Of a stretch of DNA of 22,520 nucleotides, positions 14,865 through 21,200 are shown piece after piece. How positions within the stretch are numbered: position 1 is the stretch's first letter; each line of letters begins with the position of its first letter. The notes under the pieces were generated by a model. That model did not search any database. It was not told the DNA's origin and saw only the letters and a list, made by a program, of their open reading frames with translations. This DNA is from Solirubrobacteraceae bacterium. GTDB taxonomy: Bacteria > Actinomycetota > Thermoleophilia > Solirubrobacterales > Solirubrobacteraceae. Location: the NCBI GenBank assembly GCA_016462625.1, contig JAEMSV010000062.1, forward strand, positions 1 to 22,520. The letters run 5' to 3'. The position numbers were made by a program, and so were the translations under genes.

Positions 14865-14867
14865 CCT
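14862..14867 (+). promoter_or_regulatory. Possible -10 for the DUF4395 gene
   Basis: TAACCT overlaps the stop codon of the preceding gene and is followed by 7 nt and the GTG at 14875. It matches the leaderless pattern seen elsewhere in the window. The DUF4395 gene has no visible Shine-Dalgarno site. A chance match is possible because the stop codon supplies the TA. Confidence 0.3.
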
Positions 14868-14874
14868 CGGACCC

Positions 14875-15369
14875 GTGGACATCCGCGAGCTCTTCCGCTT
14901 TCCCGACCCGGTCAACGAGGTCTCGGCCCGCCTGGTCGCGACCGGCGTCGTGCTGATGAGCGTGACGACGATCGCGCTCGACCTGCCGTGGTTGACGGCC
15001 GTCATCGCCTACGGCTTCATCGCGCGGGTGCTGACCGGGCCGACGCTGAGTCCCCTCGGCCAGCTCGTCACGCGTGTCCTCACGCCGGCGCTGCCGTTCG
15101 AGGCGAAGTACGTGCCGGGTCCGCCGAAGCGGTTCGCGCAGGGGGTGGGGGTCGCGTTCAGCGTGACCGCGGCGGTGCTCGCACTCGGGTTCGACCAGGT
15201 CACAGCGGCCTACGTGGTCCTCGCCGCGCTCACCGTTGCCGCGTCGCTGGAGGCGTTCGTCGGACTGTGCCTGGGCTGCAAGGCCTTCGCGCTGCTGATG
15301 CGCGCGGGGGTCATCCCCGCCGAGGTCTGCGAGCGCTGCGCGGACATCCGCACCGCGCCGACGACCTAA
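14875..15369 (+). CDS. DUF4395 family membrane protein
   Basis: A 164-residue integral membrane protein of the DUF4395 family, recognised from the RVLTGPTLSPLGQLVTRVL segment and the C-terminal cysteine pattern. About four hydrophobic segments are visible (roughly 20-38, 40-52, 90-106 and 110-138). Two CxxC pairs, Cys132/Cys135 (CLGC, at the end of the last helix) and Cys152/Cys155 (CERC), would lie close together at one membrane face and could bind a metal or exchange thiols or persulfides. DUF4395 proteins are often found with sulfurtransferase or thioredoxin-like genes, so the position at the end of a sulfonate operon fits; the role is still unknown. The start is a GTG without a ribosome site, which may be leaderless. 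Confidence 0.78.
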   Translation: MDIRELFRFPDPVNEVSARLVATGVVLMSVTTIALDLPWLTAVIAYGFIARVLTGPTLSPLGQLVTRVLTPALPFEAKYVPGPPKRFAQGVGVAFSVTAAVLALGFDQVTAAYVVLAALTVAASLEAFVGLCLGCKAFALLMRAGVIPAEVCERCADIRTAPTT

Positions 15370-15372
15370 CGC

Positions 15373-15419
15373 ATCGGGTCGAATAGAAGTCGCATAGCGA
15401 CTCCCAATCGACCCGATCC
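15373..15419. repeat. Nested palindromic repeat, copy 2, possible bidirectional terminator
   Basis: Outer arms ATCGGGTCGA (15373-15382) and TCGACCCGAT (15408-15417) pair over 10 bp. The inner arms AGTCGC (15388-15393, loop ATA) and GCGACT (15397-15402) pair over 6 bp, with an extra G-C beyond one mismatch. It lies in the 65-bp gap between two convergent operons, the right place for a bidirectional terminator, but there is no U-rich tail. It matches copy 1 (299-344) at 39 of 46 positions. Confidence 0.75.
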
Positions 15420-15434
15420 ACATCACGAGCCGGA

Positions 15435-16175
15435 TCAGGCCGCCAGCAGCCGCCGCAGGAACCGCTGCGTCGCCGGATGCTGCGGCGCGGTGAGCAGGTC
15501 GGCCGGGGCCCCGCGCTCGACGATCAGCCCCTCGTGCAGGAAGCAGACCTCGTCGGCGACGTCGCGGGCAAAGCTCATCGAGTGGGTCGTGATGAGCATC
15601 GTCATGCCGTCGGCCTTCAGCTCGCGGACCACGGACAGGACGTCCTCGACGAGCTCGGGATCGAGCGCGCTCGTGATCTCGTCGAGCAGCAGCGCGCGCG
15701 GCTGGGTCGCCAGCGCGCGGACGATCGCCACGCGCTGCTGCTGGCCGCCGGACAGCCGGTCAGGGCGCTGGTTCTCGCGGTCGCCCAGACCGAACCGCGC
15801 GAGCAGCTCGCGGGCGCGCTCGGTCGCCTCGGCCTTCGACACGCCGCCCGCCTTGACGGGCGCGAGCACCACGTTCTCCAGCACGGACAGATGCGGGAAG
15901 AGGTTGAAGGCCTGGAAGACCAGACCGAGCCGCCGCCGCACCTCGACCGTGCGCACGGACGGGTCCGTGATCACCTCGCCGTCGAGGAAGATGTCGCCGT
16001 CGTCGATGTCCTCGAGCAGGTCGACGCAGCGCAGCAGCGTCGACTTCCCCGAGCCCGACGCGCCGATCAGCGCCACTGCCCGGTGCTCGTGCAGCGTCAG
16101 GTCGATCCCGCGCAGGACCTGATGGTCGCCGTAGGCCTTGGTCACGCCCTGGATGTCGATGACCGGCGCGCTCAC
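15435..16175 (-). CDS. Polar amino acid-type ABC transporter ATPase
   Basis: A 246-residue ATPase of the GlnQ/HisP/TcyN class. Visible motifs: Walker A GASGSGKS, Q-loop FQAFNLFPHLSVLENV, signature LSGGQQQR, Walker B ALLLDEITSALDPE and the switch histidine in ITTHSM. The ITSALDPE form is typical of amino-acid importers. The GTG at 16175 overlaps the permease stop (GTGA) and has a GAGGAG ribosome site; longer in-frame extensions run back into the permease gene and are rejected. Last gene of the minus-strand operon that begins with two flavin reductases, so a sulfur amino acid (such as cystine) or another sulfur nutrient is the likely cargo; this is inferred from context. Confidence 0.9.
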   Translation of the reverse strand: MSAPVIDIQGVTKAYGDHQVLRGIDLTLHEHRAVALIGASGSGKSTLLRCVDLLEDIDDGDIFLDGEVITDPSVRTVEVRRRLGLVFQAFNLFPHLSVLENVVLAPVKAGGVSKAEATERARELLARFGLGDRENQRPDRLSGGQQQRVAIVRALATQPRALLLDEITSALDPELVEDVLSVVRELKADGMTMLITTHSMSFARDVADEVCFLHEGLIVERGAPADLLTAPQHPATQRFLRRLLAA

Positions 16176-16990
16176 GCCGTCTCCTCGCGCCTGCGGTCCA
16201 TCCGGTCGACGATCCGCGCGAGCGGCACGGTGACGCACAGGTACAGGAACGCCGCGGCGAGCAGCGGCGTGTAGTTGAAGTCCGACGACGCGTCGATCTG
16301 CGCCACGCGGAACGCCTCCAGCGGGCCGAGGATCGACACGAGGGCGACGTCCTTCTGCAGCGAGATGAAGTCGTTGAGCAGTGGCGCGCTGACCCGGCGC
16401 ACCGCCTGGGGGAGCACGACGTGGCGGAGCGTCTGGCGCTCGGTCAAGCCGAGGGCGAGGCCCGCCGAATGCTGGGTGGGATGCACGGTCTTGATGCCCG
16501 CGCGATAGACCTCGGCGACGTACGCGGAGTAGCAGAGCGCCAGGGCGAATCCCCCGAGGATGACGGGGTCGCTGGGCACGCCCGACAGCTCCAGCGCGGG
16601 CACGCCGAACCCGATCAGATAGACGACGAGGATCACCGGCACGCCGCGTAGGAGGTCCACGTAGACCGCGGAGAGCAGCCGCGCAGGCGCGACGGCCGGC
16701 AGGTGCGAGACGCGGGCCAGCGCGATCAGCAGGCCGACGACGAGCACGATCGCCTCGACGATCACGAAGAGCCGGACGTCGAGCCAGAACCCGTCGAGCA
16801 CGCCCGGGAACGAGTCGACGAAGACGTCCCAGTCAAAGAACGTCTCCTTGACCGTCGGCCAGCCCTTGCTCGTGACGATCAGCGTGACGAGCAGCGCGAG
16901 GACGGCGACCGTCGACGCGGTTGCGATCGTCTGGTCACGGCGCGCACGCCGGCGCCGGGCCGCATCGCGGGCCGTGCGCCGGTCGCTCAC
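16172..16990 (-). CDS. Polar amino acid-type ABC transporter permease
   Basis: A 272-residue permease of the HisM/GlnP class. A basic N-terminus (residues 1-19, rich in arginine) precedes a first hydrophobic segment (about 22-42). The core permease domain begins near residue 65 with GFWLDVRLFVIVEAIVLVVGLLIAL and includes the VDLLRGVPVILVVYLIGFGVP segment, typical of this family (usually R-G-x-P-x-L-V). The coupling loop reads AGLALGLTERQTLRHVVLPQAVR. A single permease gene implies a homodimer. The GTG start has no strong ribosome site; it lies 31 bp after the binding-protein gene. The Arg/Ala-rich N-terminal extension is somewhat longer than usual. Confidence 0.9.
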   Translation of the reverse strand: MSDRRTARDAARRRRARRDQTIATASTVAVLALLVTLIVTSKGWPTVKETFFDWDVFVDSFPGVLDGFWLDVRLFVIVEAIVLVVGLLIALARVSHLPAVAPARLLSAVYVDLLRGVPVILVVYLIGFGVPALELSGVPSDPVILGGFALALCYSAYVAEVYRAGIKTVHPTQHSAGLALGLTERQTLRHVVLPQAVRRVSAPLLNDFISLQKDVALVSILGPLEAFRVAQIDASSDFNYTPLLAAAFLYLCVTVPLARIVDRMDRRREETA

Positions 16991-17021
16991 GTGTCGTGTC
17001 CCGTCCGTCGTCCCGTCGGAC

Positions 17022-17903
17022 TCAGTCGAGCTGCGGGGCCGCGTCCTCGCCCAGCCAGGCGTCGCGGATGCGGTCGAGCTCGCCGTCGGAGCGCAGGCGC
17101 TCGAGCGCCGCGTCGACGCACGGCGTCAGCGGCGATTCCTTCTCGAGCAGCAGGCCCCACTCGTCGCCGCCCGGCGCGGCGAACTGGCCGACGACGGTGC
17201 TGTCGTCGATCTCCGCGGCGTTGATGTACAGCGCGGTCGGGAGGTCCACGACGATCGCATCGACGCTCTTGTTCTTCAGCGCGGCGACCGTGTCGTTGGA
17301 GTCGTTGAAGACCTTCGGCTGCGTGCTCGGCTTGATCACGTCGTTGACCGCGTCGAGGCTCGTGGTGCCCACCTGGACGCCCAGCTTGGCGTCCTTCAGC
17401 CCGGAGAGGTCCTGCGCCTTGGCGGCCGACGTCCCCTCGAGCGCGACGACCGCCTGCGGCGCGGTGAAGTACGGCGTCGAGAAATCCACGCGCTTCTGGC
17501 GGGCGGGCGTGATCGAGATCTGGTTGATGTCGAAGTCGAACTTCTTCTCGCCCGGCGCGTAGGAGGAGTTGAACGGCACCGTCGTCCACTCGACCTTCTG
17601 CTTCGGGAAGCCGAGCTCCTCCGCGACCGCGTAGGCGACCTCGCTCTCGAAGCCGCGGCCGTTCGTCGGGTCGTCGTCCTCGAAGTACGGCGGGTAGGCG
17701 GGCTTGTCGGTGCCGATCGTCAGGACGCCGTCCTCCAGCGTCTTCAGCTGGTCGGTCCGGCACTCCGCGGCCGCCGTGGTCTGCATCGCCGTAGTCGGCG
17801 TCGCGGCGCTCTCGTTCCCTCCACCGTCATCGTCATCTCCGCACGCGGAGAATCCAAGAGCACAGGCGATGGCGGCGAGGGCGGCGGCGGAGGAGCGGAT
17901 CAT
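17022..17903 (-). CDS. Polar amino acid-type ABC substrate-binding lipoprotein
   Basis: A 293-residue family 3 solute-binding protein. Its N-terminal signal ends in lipobox FSAC (Cys21), followed by an Asp/Gly-rich and Ala/Thr-rich linker to about residue 50. The mature domain shows LTIGTDKPAYPPYFEDDD, the GRGFESEVAYAVAEELGF helix, DFDINQISITPARQKRVDFSTPY (the ligand-site motif of the family) and the VGTTSLDAVNDV segment. It should bind a small zwitterionic solute outside the cell and deliver it to the permease encoded downstream. Its place behind two sulfur-pathway flavin reductases favours a sulfur amino acid or related compound. A TAGGGT hexamer 6 nt upstream of the ATG may give it its own leaderless transcript; the gap to the preceding gene is only 13 bp. 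Confidence 0.88.
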   Translation of the reverse strand: MIRSSAAALAAIACALGFSACGDDDDGGGNESAATPTTAMQTTAAAECRTDQLKTLEDGVLTIGTDKPAYPPYFEDDDPTNGRGFESEVAYAVAEELGFPKQKVEWTTVPFNSSYAPGEKKFDFDINQISITPARQKRVDFSTPYFTAPQAVVALEGTSAAKAQDLSGLKDAKLGVQVGTTSLDAVNDVIKPSTQPKVFNDSNDTVAALKNKSVDAIVVDLPTALYINAAEIDDSTVVGQFAAPGGDEWGLLLEKESPLTPCVDAALERLRSDGELDRIRDAWLGEDAAPQLD

Positions 17904-17909
17904 GCCGAG

Positions 17910-17915
17910 ACCCTA
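17910..17915 (-). promoter_or_regulatory. Possible internal -10 before the binding-protein gene
   Basis: TAGGGT on the minus strand, 6 nt before the ATG at 17903, in the 13-bp gap between two same-strand genes. It fits the leaderless pattern and could raise binding-protein levels above those of the reductases. Confidence 0.3.
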
Positions 17916-17916
17916 C

Positions 17917-18432
17917 TCAGCGAGCGGGCACCGGCGCCCCCGATCGCAGGAGCCACGGACCCCACCGGTCCGCCCACGCCGCGGCGGCGTCGTCGAACCC
18001 GCTGAGCTCGGACTCGAGCACGAACAGGCCGCGGGTGGGGGTCGCCGCGCCGAGCTCCTGCAGGAGCGGCGTGAAGTGCGTGTCGACCGCGAGCGTGTGG
18101 TTCGGCGCGCCGCCCAGCAGGACGGGCACGGCGCTGCCGGTCAGCGCGCCCGTCCCGACCCGGTCGAGGAACGCCTTCAGCAGCCCCGAGTAGGTCGCCT
18201 TGTACGTCGGGCTGGCGACGACGAGGACGTCCGCGGCGAGCACCCGATCGACCTCTGCCGCGACGGCGTGGTCGTCGAAGTCGAGGACCCGCGAGCCGTA
18301 GGGCGCGAGGTCGACCTCGCCGGTCTCGGCGTCGAGGACGCGCGCGATCTCGGCCGACAGCGTGCGCGCGATCCCGTGCGTGCGCGACTCCGCCCGCGGG
18401 TTGCCGATGACGGACAGGACGGTCGTGCTCAT
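17917..18432 (-). CDS. NADPH-dependent FMN reductase (SsuE/MsuE-like)
   Basis: A 171-residue flavodoxin-fold reductase that would supply reduced FMN to SsuD and the NtaA-like enzymes. It has the phosphate-binding loop VIGNPRAESRTHGIA, the strand ADVLVVASPTYKATYSGLLKAFLD with both tyrosines and the glycine typical of SsuE, and GSAVPVLLGGAPNHTLAVDTHFTPLLQELGA in the second half. The length is normal. The ATG at 18432 overlaps the stop of the upstream flavin reductase gene (ATGA) and has a GGAG site; longer frames upstream lie inside that gene. This is the intact counterpart of the degenerate SsuE-like protein at 14442. Confidence 0.9.
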   Translation of the reverse strand: MSTTVLSVIGNPRAESRTHGIARTLSAEIARVLDAETGEVDLAPYGSRVLDFDDHAVAAEVDRVLAADVLVVASPTYKATYSGLLKAFLDRVGTGALTGSAVPVLLGGAPNHTLAVDTHFTPLLQELGAATPTRGLFVLESELSGFDDAAAAWADRWGPWLLRSGAPVPAR

Positions 18433-18923
18433 GCGGACTCCAGGCGGGCGTACGCGCCGCGGTAGAAGAGAAGCGGGGTGCCGCCGGCGGCCTCGACGTC
18501 GACGACGCGCCCGATGACGATCTCGTGGTCGCCGCCCGGGATGCGGTGCTCGACGGTGCAGTCGAAGACGGCGATCGCATCGTCCACGCGCGGGACGCCG
18601 GTGTGGCCGGAGCGGTGGGTGACCTTCTCCCACGCGTCGGCCGCGCCGCGGCGCGCAAACGCGGAGGACGCCTCCTCGTGGTGGTGGCCCAGCACGTTGA
18701 CCGCGAAGGCGCCGTGCTCGGCGACGTGCCCGAGGGTCAGGCTGTCCTTGGCGAAGCAGACGAGAATCAGCGGCGGATCCAGCGACACCGACGAGACGGC
18801 GTTGGCGGTCGTGCCCACGGGGGCCCCGTCGCCGTCGAGGGACGTCACGACCGTGACGCCGGTGGCGAAGTGGCCCAGCGCGTGGCGGAGGGCGGCGGAA
18901 TCGATGGCGGTGCTCACGGACAT
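18429..18923 (-). CDS. Flavin reductase of the NtaB/DszD type
   Basis: A 164-residue flavin reductase with a split-barrel FMN-binding fold. Typical segments are ALRHALGHFATGVTVVTS, then PVGTTANAVSSVSLDPPLILVCF, HGAFAVNVLG and a C-terminal GDHEIVIGRVVDVE. Proteins of this type hand reduced FMN to NtaA-, SnaA- and DszA-like monooxygenases, so it is the natural partner of the proteins at 5342 and 11853. It is the first gene of the minus-strand operon. The ATG at 18923 was chosen because the conserved domain begins about ten residues later and the upstream sequence is A/T-rich promoter containing box C. A longer in-frame extension into the MOSC region is rejected. Confidence 0.9.
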   Translation of the reverse strand: MSVSTAIDSAALRHALGHFATGVTVVTSLDGDGAPVGTTANAVSSVSLDPPLILVCFAKDSLTLGHVAEHGAFAVNVLGHHHEEASSAFARRGAADAWEKVTHRSGHTGVPRVDDAIAVFDCTVEHRIPGGDHEIVIGRVVDVEAAGGTPLLFYRGAYARLESA

Positions 18924-18928
18924 CACCA

Positions 18929-18950
18929 ATTGTCTAGCATAGAAGTCTAG
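18929..18950 (-). promoter_or_regulatory. Flavin-reductase promoter with shared 22-bp box (copy C)
   Basis: On the plus strand the box reads ATTGTCTA-N8-GTCTAG, matching copy A at 14 of 22 positions, including the full 8-base left part and the GTCT right part at the same 13-nt interval. On the gene strand it ends in TAGACA, 7 nt before the ATG. A better -10, TATGCT (18941-18936), overlaps the box. The box therefore covers the core promoter, which favours repression or a special sigma factor. The divergent MOSC gene starts 41 bp away. Confidence 0.5.
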
Positions 18951-18977
18951 AATTGCGCCAGCGGGGGCGCGAACTCT

Positions 18978-18983
18978 TACCCT
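18978..18983 (+). promoter_or_regulatory. Candidate -10 of the MOSC gene (leaderless)
   Basis: TACCCT is followed by 7 nt and the ATG at 18991. The GAGGGGG run directly before the ATG is too close to act as a normal ribosome site, so a leaderless start is more likely. Confidence 0.4.
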
Positions 18984-18990
18984 GAGGGGG

Positions 18991-19782
18991 ATGAGCGGCC
19001 CGTCCGAGCGATCGATCTTCGCGGCGTGCGTTGCGACGATCGTCGGCGCCGCGGCCGAGGACGTCCCGCGCGACGCGGATGAGCTGCGGGCCTGGCTGGG
19101 CGAGCGCGGCCTCGGGCTGGTCCCCGTCGCCGACGCGGCCACCTTCTCCTGGGCGGGCCCGTGGATCGCGCACCGCCCGTCCCGCGACGCCGGCGAGCCG
19201 CGCGCGGTCGTCATGTTCGGCGTCCCGTCGGGGCCGATCTGGGATCCGGCAGAGACGACCGACGAGGTCCTCAGCGGCGTGGTCGTCGCGCCGCTCGACA
19301 TCGCCGTCTGGCCTCCGCCCGCCGGTGAGCTGACCGCGGGAACCGTCGAGGCGCTCGTGCTCGCCCCCGATGCCGAGGCCGCCGTGATCTCCGTCGAGAC
19401 GGCCGTCGCCTTCGCGGGCGTGGGCCTGGAGGGCGACCGCTACGCGGAGGGACGCGGCACGTTCGCCTCAGGCCGGCCGGGCAGCGCGCTGACCCTCGTC
19501 GACGCCGCGGTCCTCGACGAGCTCGCCGCCGAGCGCGGCAGGCCGGTCGATCACCGCCGCAACGTCGTCGTGCGGGGCACGGACCTGAACGCGCTGGTGG
19601 GCAAGACGTTCTCGCTCGGCGAGGTGGTCTGCCAGGGGCGGCGGCTGTGTGAGCCGTGCGCGCACCTCGACCGGGCCAACGCGGGCGGCATCCTGCGCCC
19701 GCTGGTGCACCGCGGCGGGCTGCGCGCGGACATCGTCGAGGGCGGAACCGTCCGCGTCGGCGACGTCCTGCAGCCGCGTTAG
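18991..19782 (+). CDS. MOSC-domain protein with N-terminal papain-like remnant
   Basis: A 263-residue protein of two parts. Residues about 115-263 are a MOSC domain, found in molybdenum-cofactor sulfurases and their stand-alone relatives: FAGVGLEGDRYAEGRGTF, LTLVDAAVLDEL, DHRRNVVVRGTDLNALVGKTFSLG, and the CEPCAHLDR segment, whose cysteines are at the conserved sulfur-carrier region. The N-terminal 100 residues (IFAACVATIVGAAAEDVP, RAWLGERGLGLVPV, PRAVVMFGVPSGPIWDP) follow the layout of C39/papain-like domains of the type ACxASLLGLxxEEVP...HAVVY...DP. Cys13 is present, but the histidine position reads arginine (RAVV), so peptidase activity is doubtful. The domain identification at the N-terminus is an inference. 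Divergent from the flavin reductase across a 67-bp gap. Its stop overlaps the stop of the convergent copper protein gene (TTAG). Confidence 0.78.
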   Translation: MSGPSERSIFAACVATIVGAAAEDVPRDADELRAWLGERGLGLVPVADAATFSWAGPWIAHRPSRDAGEPRAVVMFGVPSGPIWDPAETTDEVLSGVVVAPLDIAVWPPPAGELTAGTVEALVLAPDAEAAVISVETAVAFAGVGLEGDRYAEGRGTFASGRPGSALTLVDAAVLDELAAERGRPVDHRRNVVVRGTDLNALVGKTFSLGEVVCQGRRLCEPCAHLDRANAGGILRPLVHRGGLRADIVEGGTVRVGDVLQPR

Positions 19783-21164
19783 CCGACCTTCACCGTCTGC
19801 GTCATCCGCACCGGGTGCAGCGAGCAGAAGATCTTGTAGGTGCCCGGCGTGTCGAACTCCTGCGTGAAGGTCTTGCGGTTGTTGAGGTGGGTCGAGGCGA
19901 ACCCGCGCGGTCCGCTCGCCAGCGTGACGTCGTGCAGCTGGAAGTCGTCGAAGCGCCAGCTGAGCTTCGCGCCCACCGGCAGCGAGAGGTTCTTGCGCGA
20001 GAACGCGAAGTCCTTGATGCGGACCATCGCCCCGTCGGCCGCCTTGATGCGCTTACCGGGCGGTGCGGAGATCTTGATCGCGTGCCCGTCCTTGTTGATG
20101 CCGGTCAGCGGGACGGTGAAGCGGGGCGCGCTCGTGCGGTGCGGCTCGGACGTGCGCTCCGTGACGACGTCGGTCGGCAGCGGCGAGCACGGCTGCGGCG
20201 GGGCCGCTGACGCGTCGGCCGCGTACATGACCACGATCCCCATCGCTCGGGTGTGGGGGAGCTCGCCGTCGTAGGTCGACCTCAGCTGGATCTGCTCGCC
20301 CTTCGCGACCGGATAGCCGGACTGGGTCAGCGTCCTGGTCATGAAGATCGGGCCGGGCTCGTGGAGCACGGGCTTGACGGTGTAGAAGGGGTGCTTCGCC
20401 GTCCCCCACGCGGGGATGGACGTGAACAGGGTGCGGTTCTCGCACTGCGGCTGGCGCAGCGTGACGTCAGCTGCGCCGCCGTGGACGTGCCCGCCCGCGG
20501 CGATGATCCGCATGTCCTTCGGCGCCGTCCAGTTCATCGTCTTGACGTCCTGCGAGCCGGGTGCGCCCCCGCCGGGGATCGAGTACTGCGGGTCGGTGAA
20601 GCAGTTCTCCACGTCCATCCAGTAGGGCGTGACCGGGACCGTCGCGGGGTCGTCGGTGATCGTGACCTTGTACTGGATGTACGCCGAGTCGTTCTGCTTG
20701 CGGTGGTTCATCAGCATCCAGGTGGCCATCCAGTCGTCCTTCTTCGACGTCTTGTAGCCGTAGCCCGGAGGCAGGACCAGCTTCTGGCGCTCCTCGCCCG
20801 CGCCGTAGAACCGCTCGGAGACCGCGGGGATGACGGTCGTCGAGTTCAGCATCGTGAAGCGCGAGCACGTGTTGTCGCGCTTGGCGCCGACGGTCGGGCC
20901 GAAGTTGTGGAAGACGATGTGGTGGAGCATCAGCCGGTCGATCGGGACCGGCCGGCCCTTCTTGTCCACGACGTCGGTCTCCATGCGCGTGACGAAGCCG
21001 TCCATCTCGGGTTCCGGTGCGTCGAAGTCGACCTCGGTCTGCTTGACCTCGTAGCCGGCGACGTTGATCGGGCCGTACTTGAAGGTCTTCGTGATCGTCT
21101 TCGCGGCGGCCGACGATGCGAAGAGCATCAGTGCGGCAACGGCGATCCCCAGACTGCGAAGCAT
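19779..21164 (-). CDS. Secreted PHM-like copper monooxygenase fused to a plastocyanin-like domain
   Basis: A 461-residue secreted protein. The signal peptide is residues 1-21 (cleavage near SAAAK). Residues about 30-320 resemble the copper type II ascorbate-dependent monooxygenase (PHM) fold: His81-His82 in LMLHHIVFHNF, His154 in MLMNHRKQ, His226-x-His228 in GGHVHGG, and Met308 in RAMGIVVMY. These are candidate ligands for the CuH (HH and H) and CuM (HxH and M) sites. Residues about 375-461 form a cupredoxin domain with His411, Cys447, His450 and Met454, the type 1 copper set. The order suggests an electron-transfer domain attached to an oxygenase-like domain. The ligand matches are seen by eye; activity and substrate are unknown. 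GGGGAGGA 5 nt before the ATG is a strong ribosome site, unlike most genes here. Confidence 0.72.
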   Translation of the reverse strand: MLRSLGIAVAALMLFASSAAAKTITKTFKYGPINVAGYEVKQTEVDFDAPEPEMDGFVTRMETDVVDKKGRPVPIDRLMLHHIVFHNFGPTVGAKRDNTCSRFTMLNSTTVIPAVSERFYGAGEERQKLVLPPGYGYKTSKKDDWMATWMLMNHRKQNDSAYIQYKVTITDDPATVPVTPYWMDVENCFTDPQYSIPGGGAPGSQDVKTMNWTAPKDMRIIAAGGHVHGGAADVTLRQPQCENRTLFTSIPAWGTAKHPFYTVKPVLHEPGPIFMTRTLTQSGYPVAKGEQIQLRSTYDGELPHTRAMGIVVMYAADASAAPPQPCSPLPTDVVTERTSEPHRTSAPRFTVPLTGINKDGHAIKISAPPGKRIKAADGAMVRIKDFAFSRKNLSLPVGAKLSWRFDDFQLHDVTLASGPRGFASTHLNNRKTFTQEFDTPGTYKIFCSLHPVRMTQTVKVG

Positions 21165-21182
21165 CTACGTCCTCCCCAGGAC

Positions 21183-21200
21183 AGTTCGGGCCGAACTATA
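21183..21200 (-). promoter_or_regulatory. Promoter and palindromic operator of the copper protein gene
   Basis: AGTTCGGGCCGAACT (21183-21197) is a perfect 7-bp palindrome with a central G. On the minus strand TATAGT (21200-21195) is a good -10 that overlaps it, with the copper protein ATG 30 nt farther on. The palindrome also includes the stop codon of the upstream CoA-disulfide-reductase-like gene. A repressor bound here would block initiation. Confidence 0.5.

Noticed and set aside
15373..15419. Canonical Rho-independent terminator
   Set aside because: The hairpin position fits, but there is no U-tract on either side and a near-identical hairpin lies at a non-terminator site (299-344).
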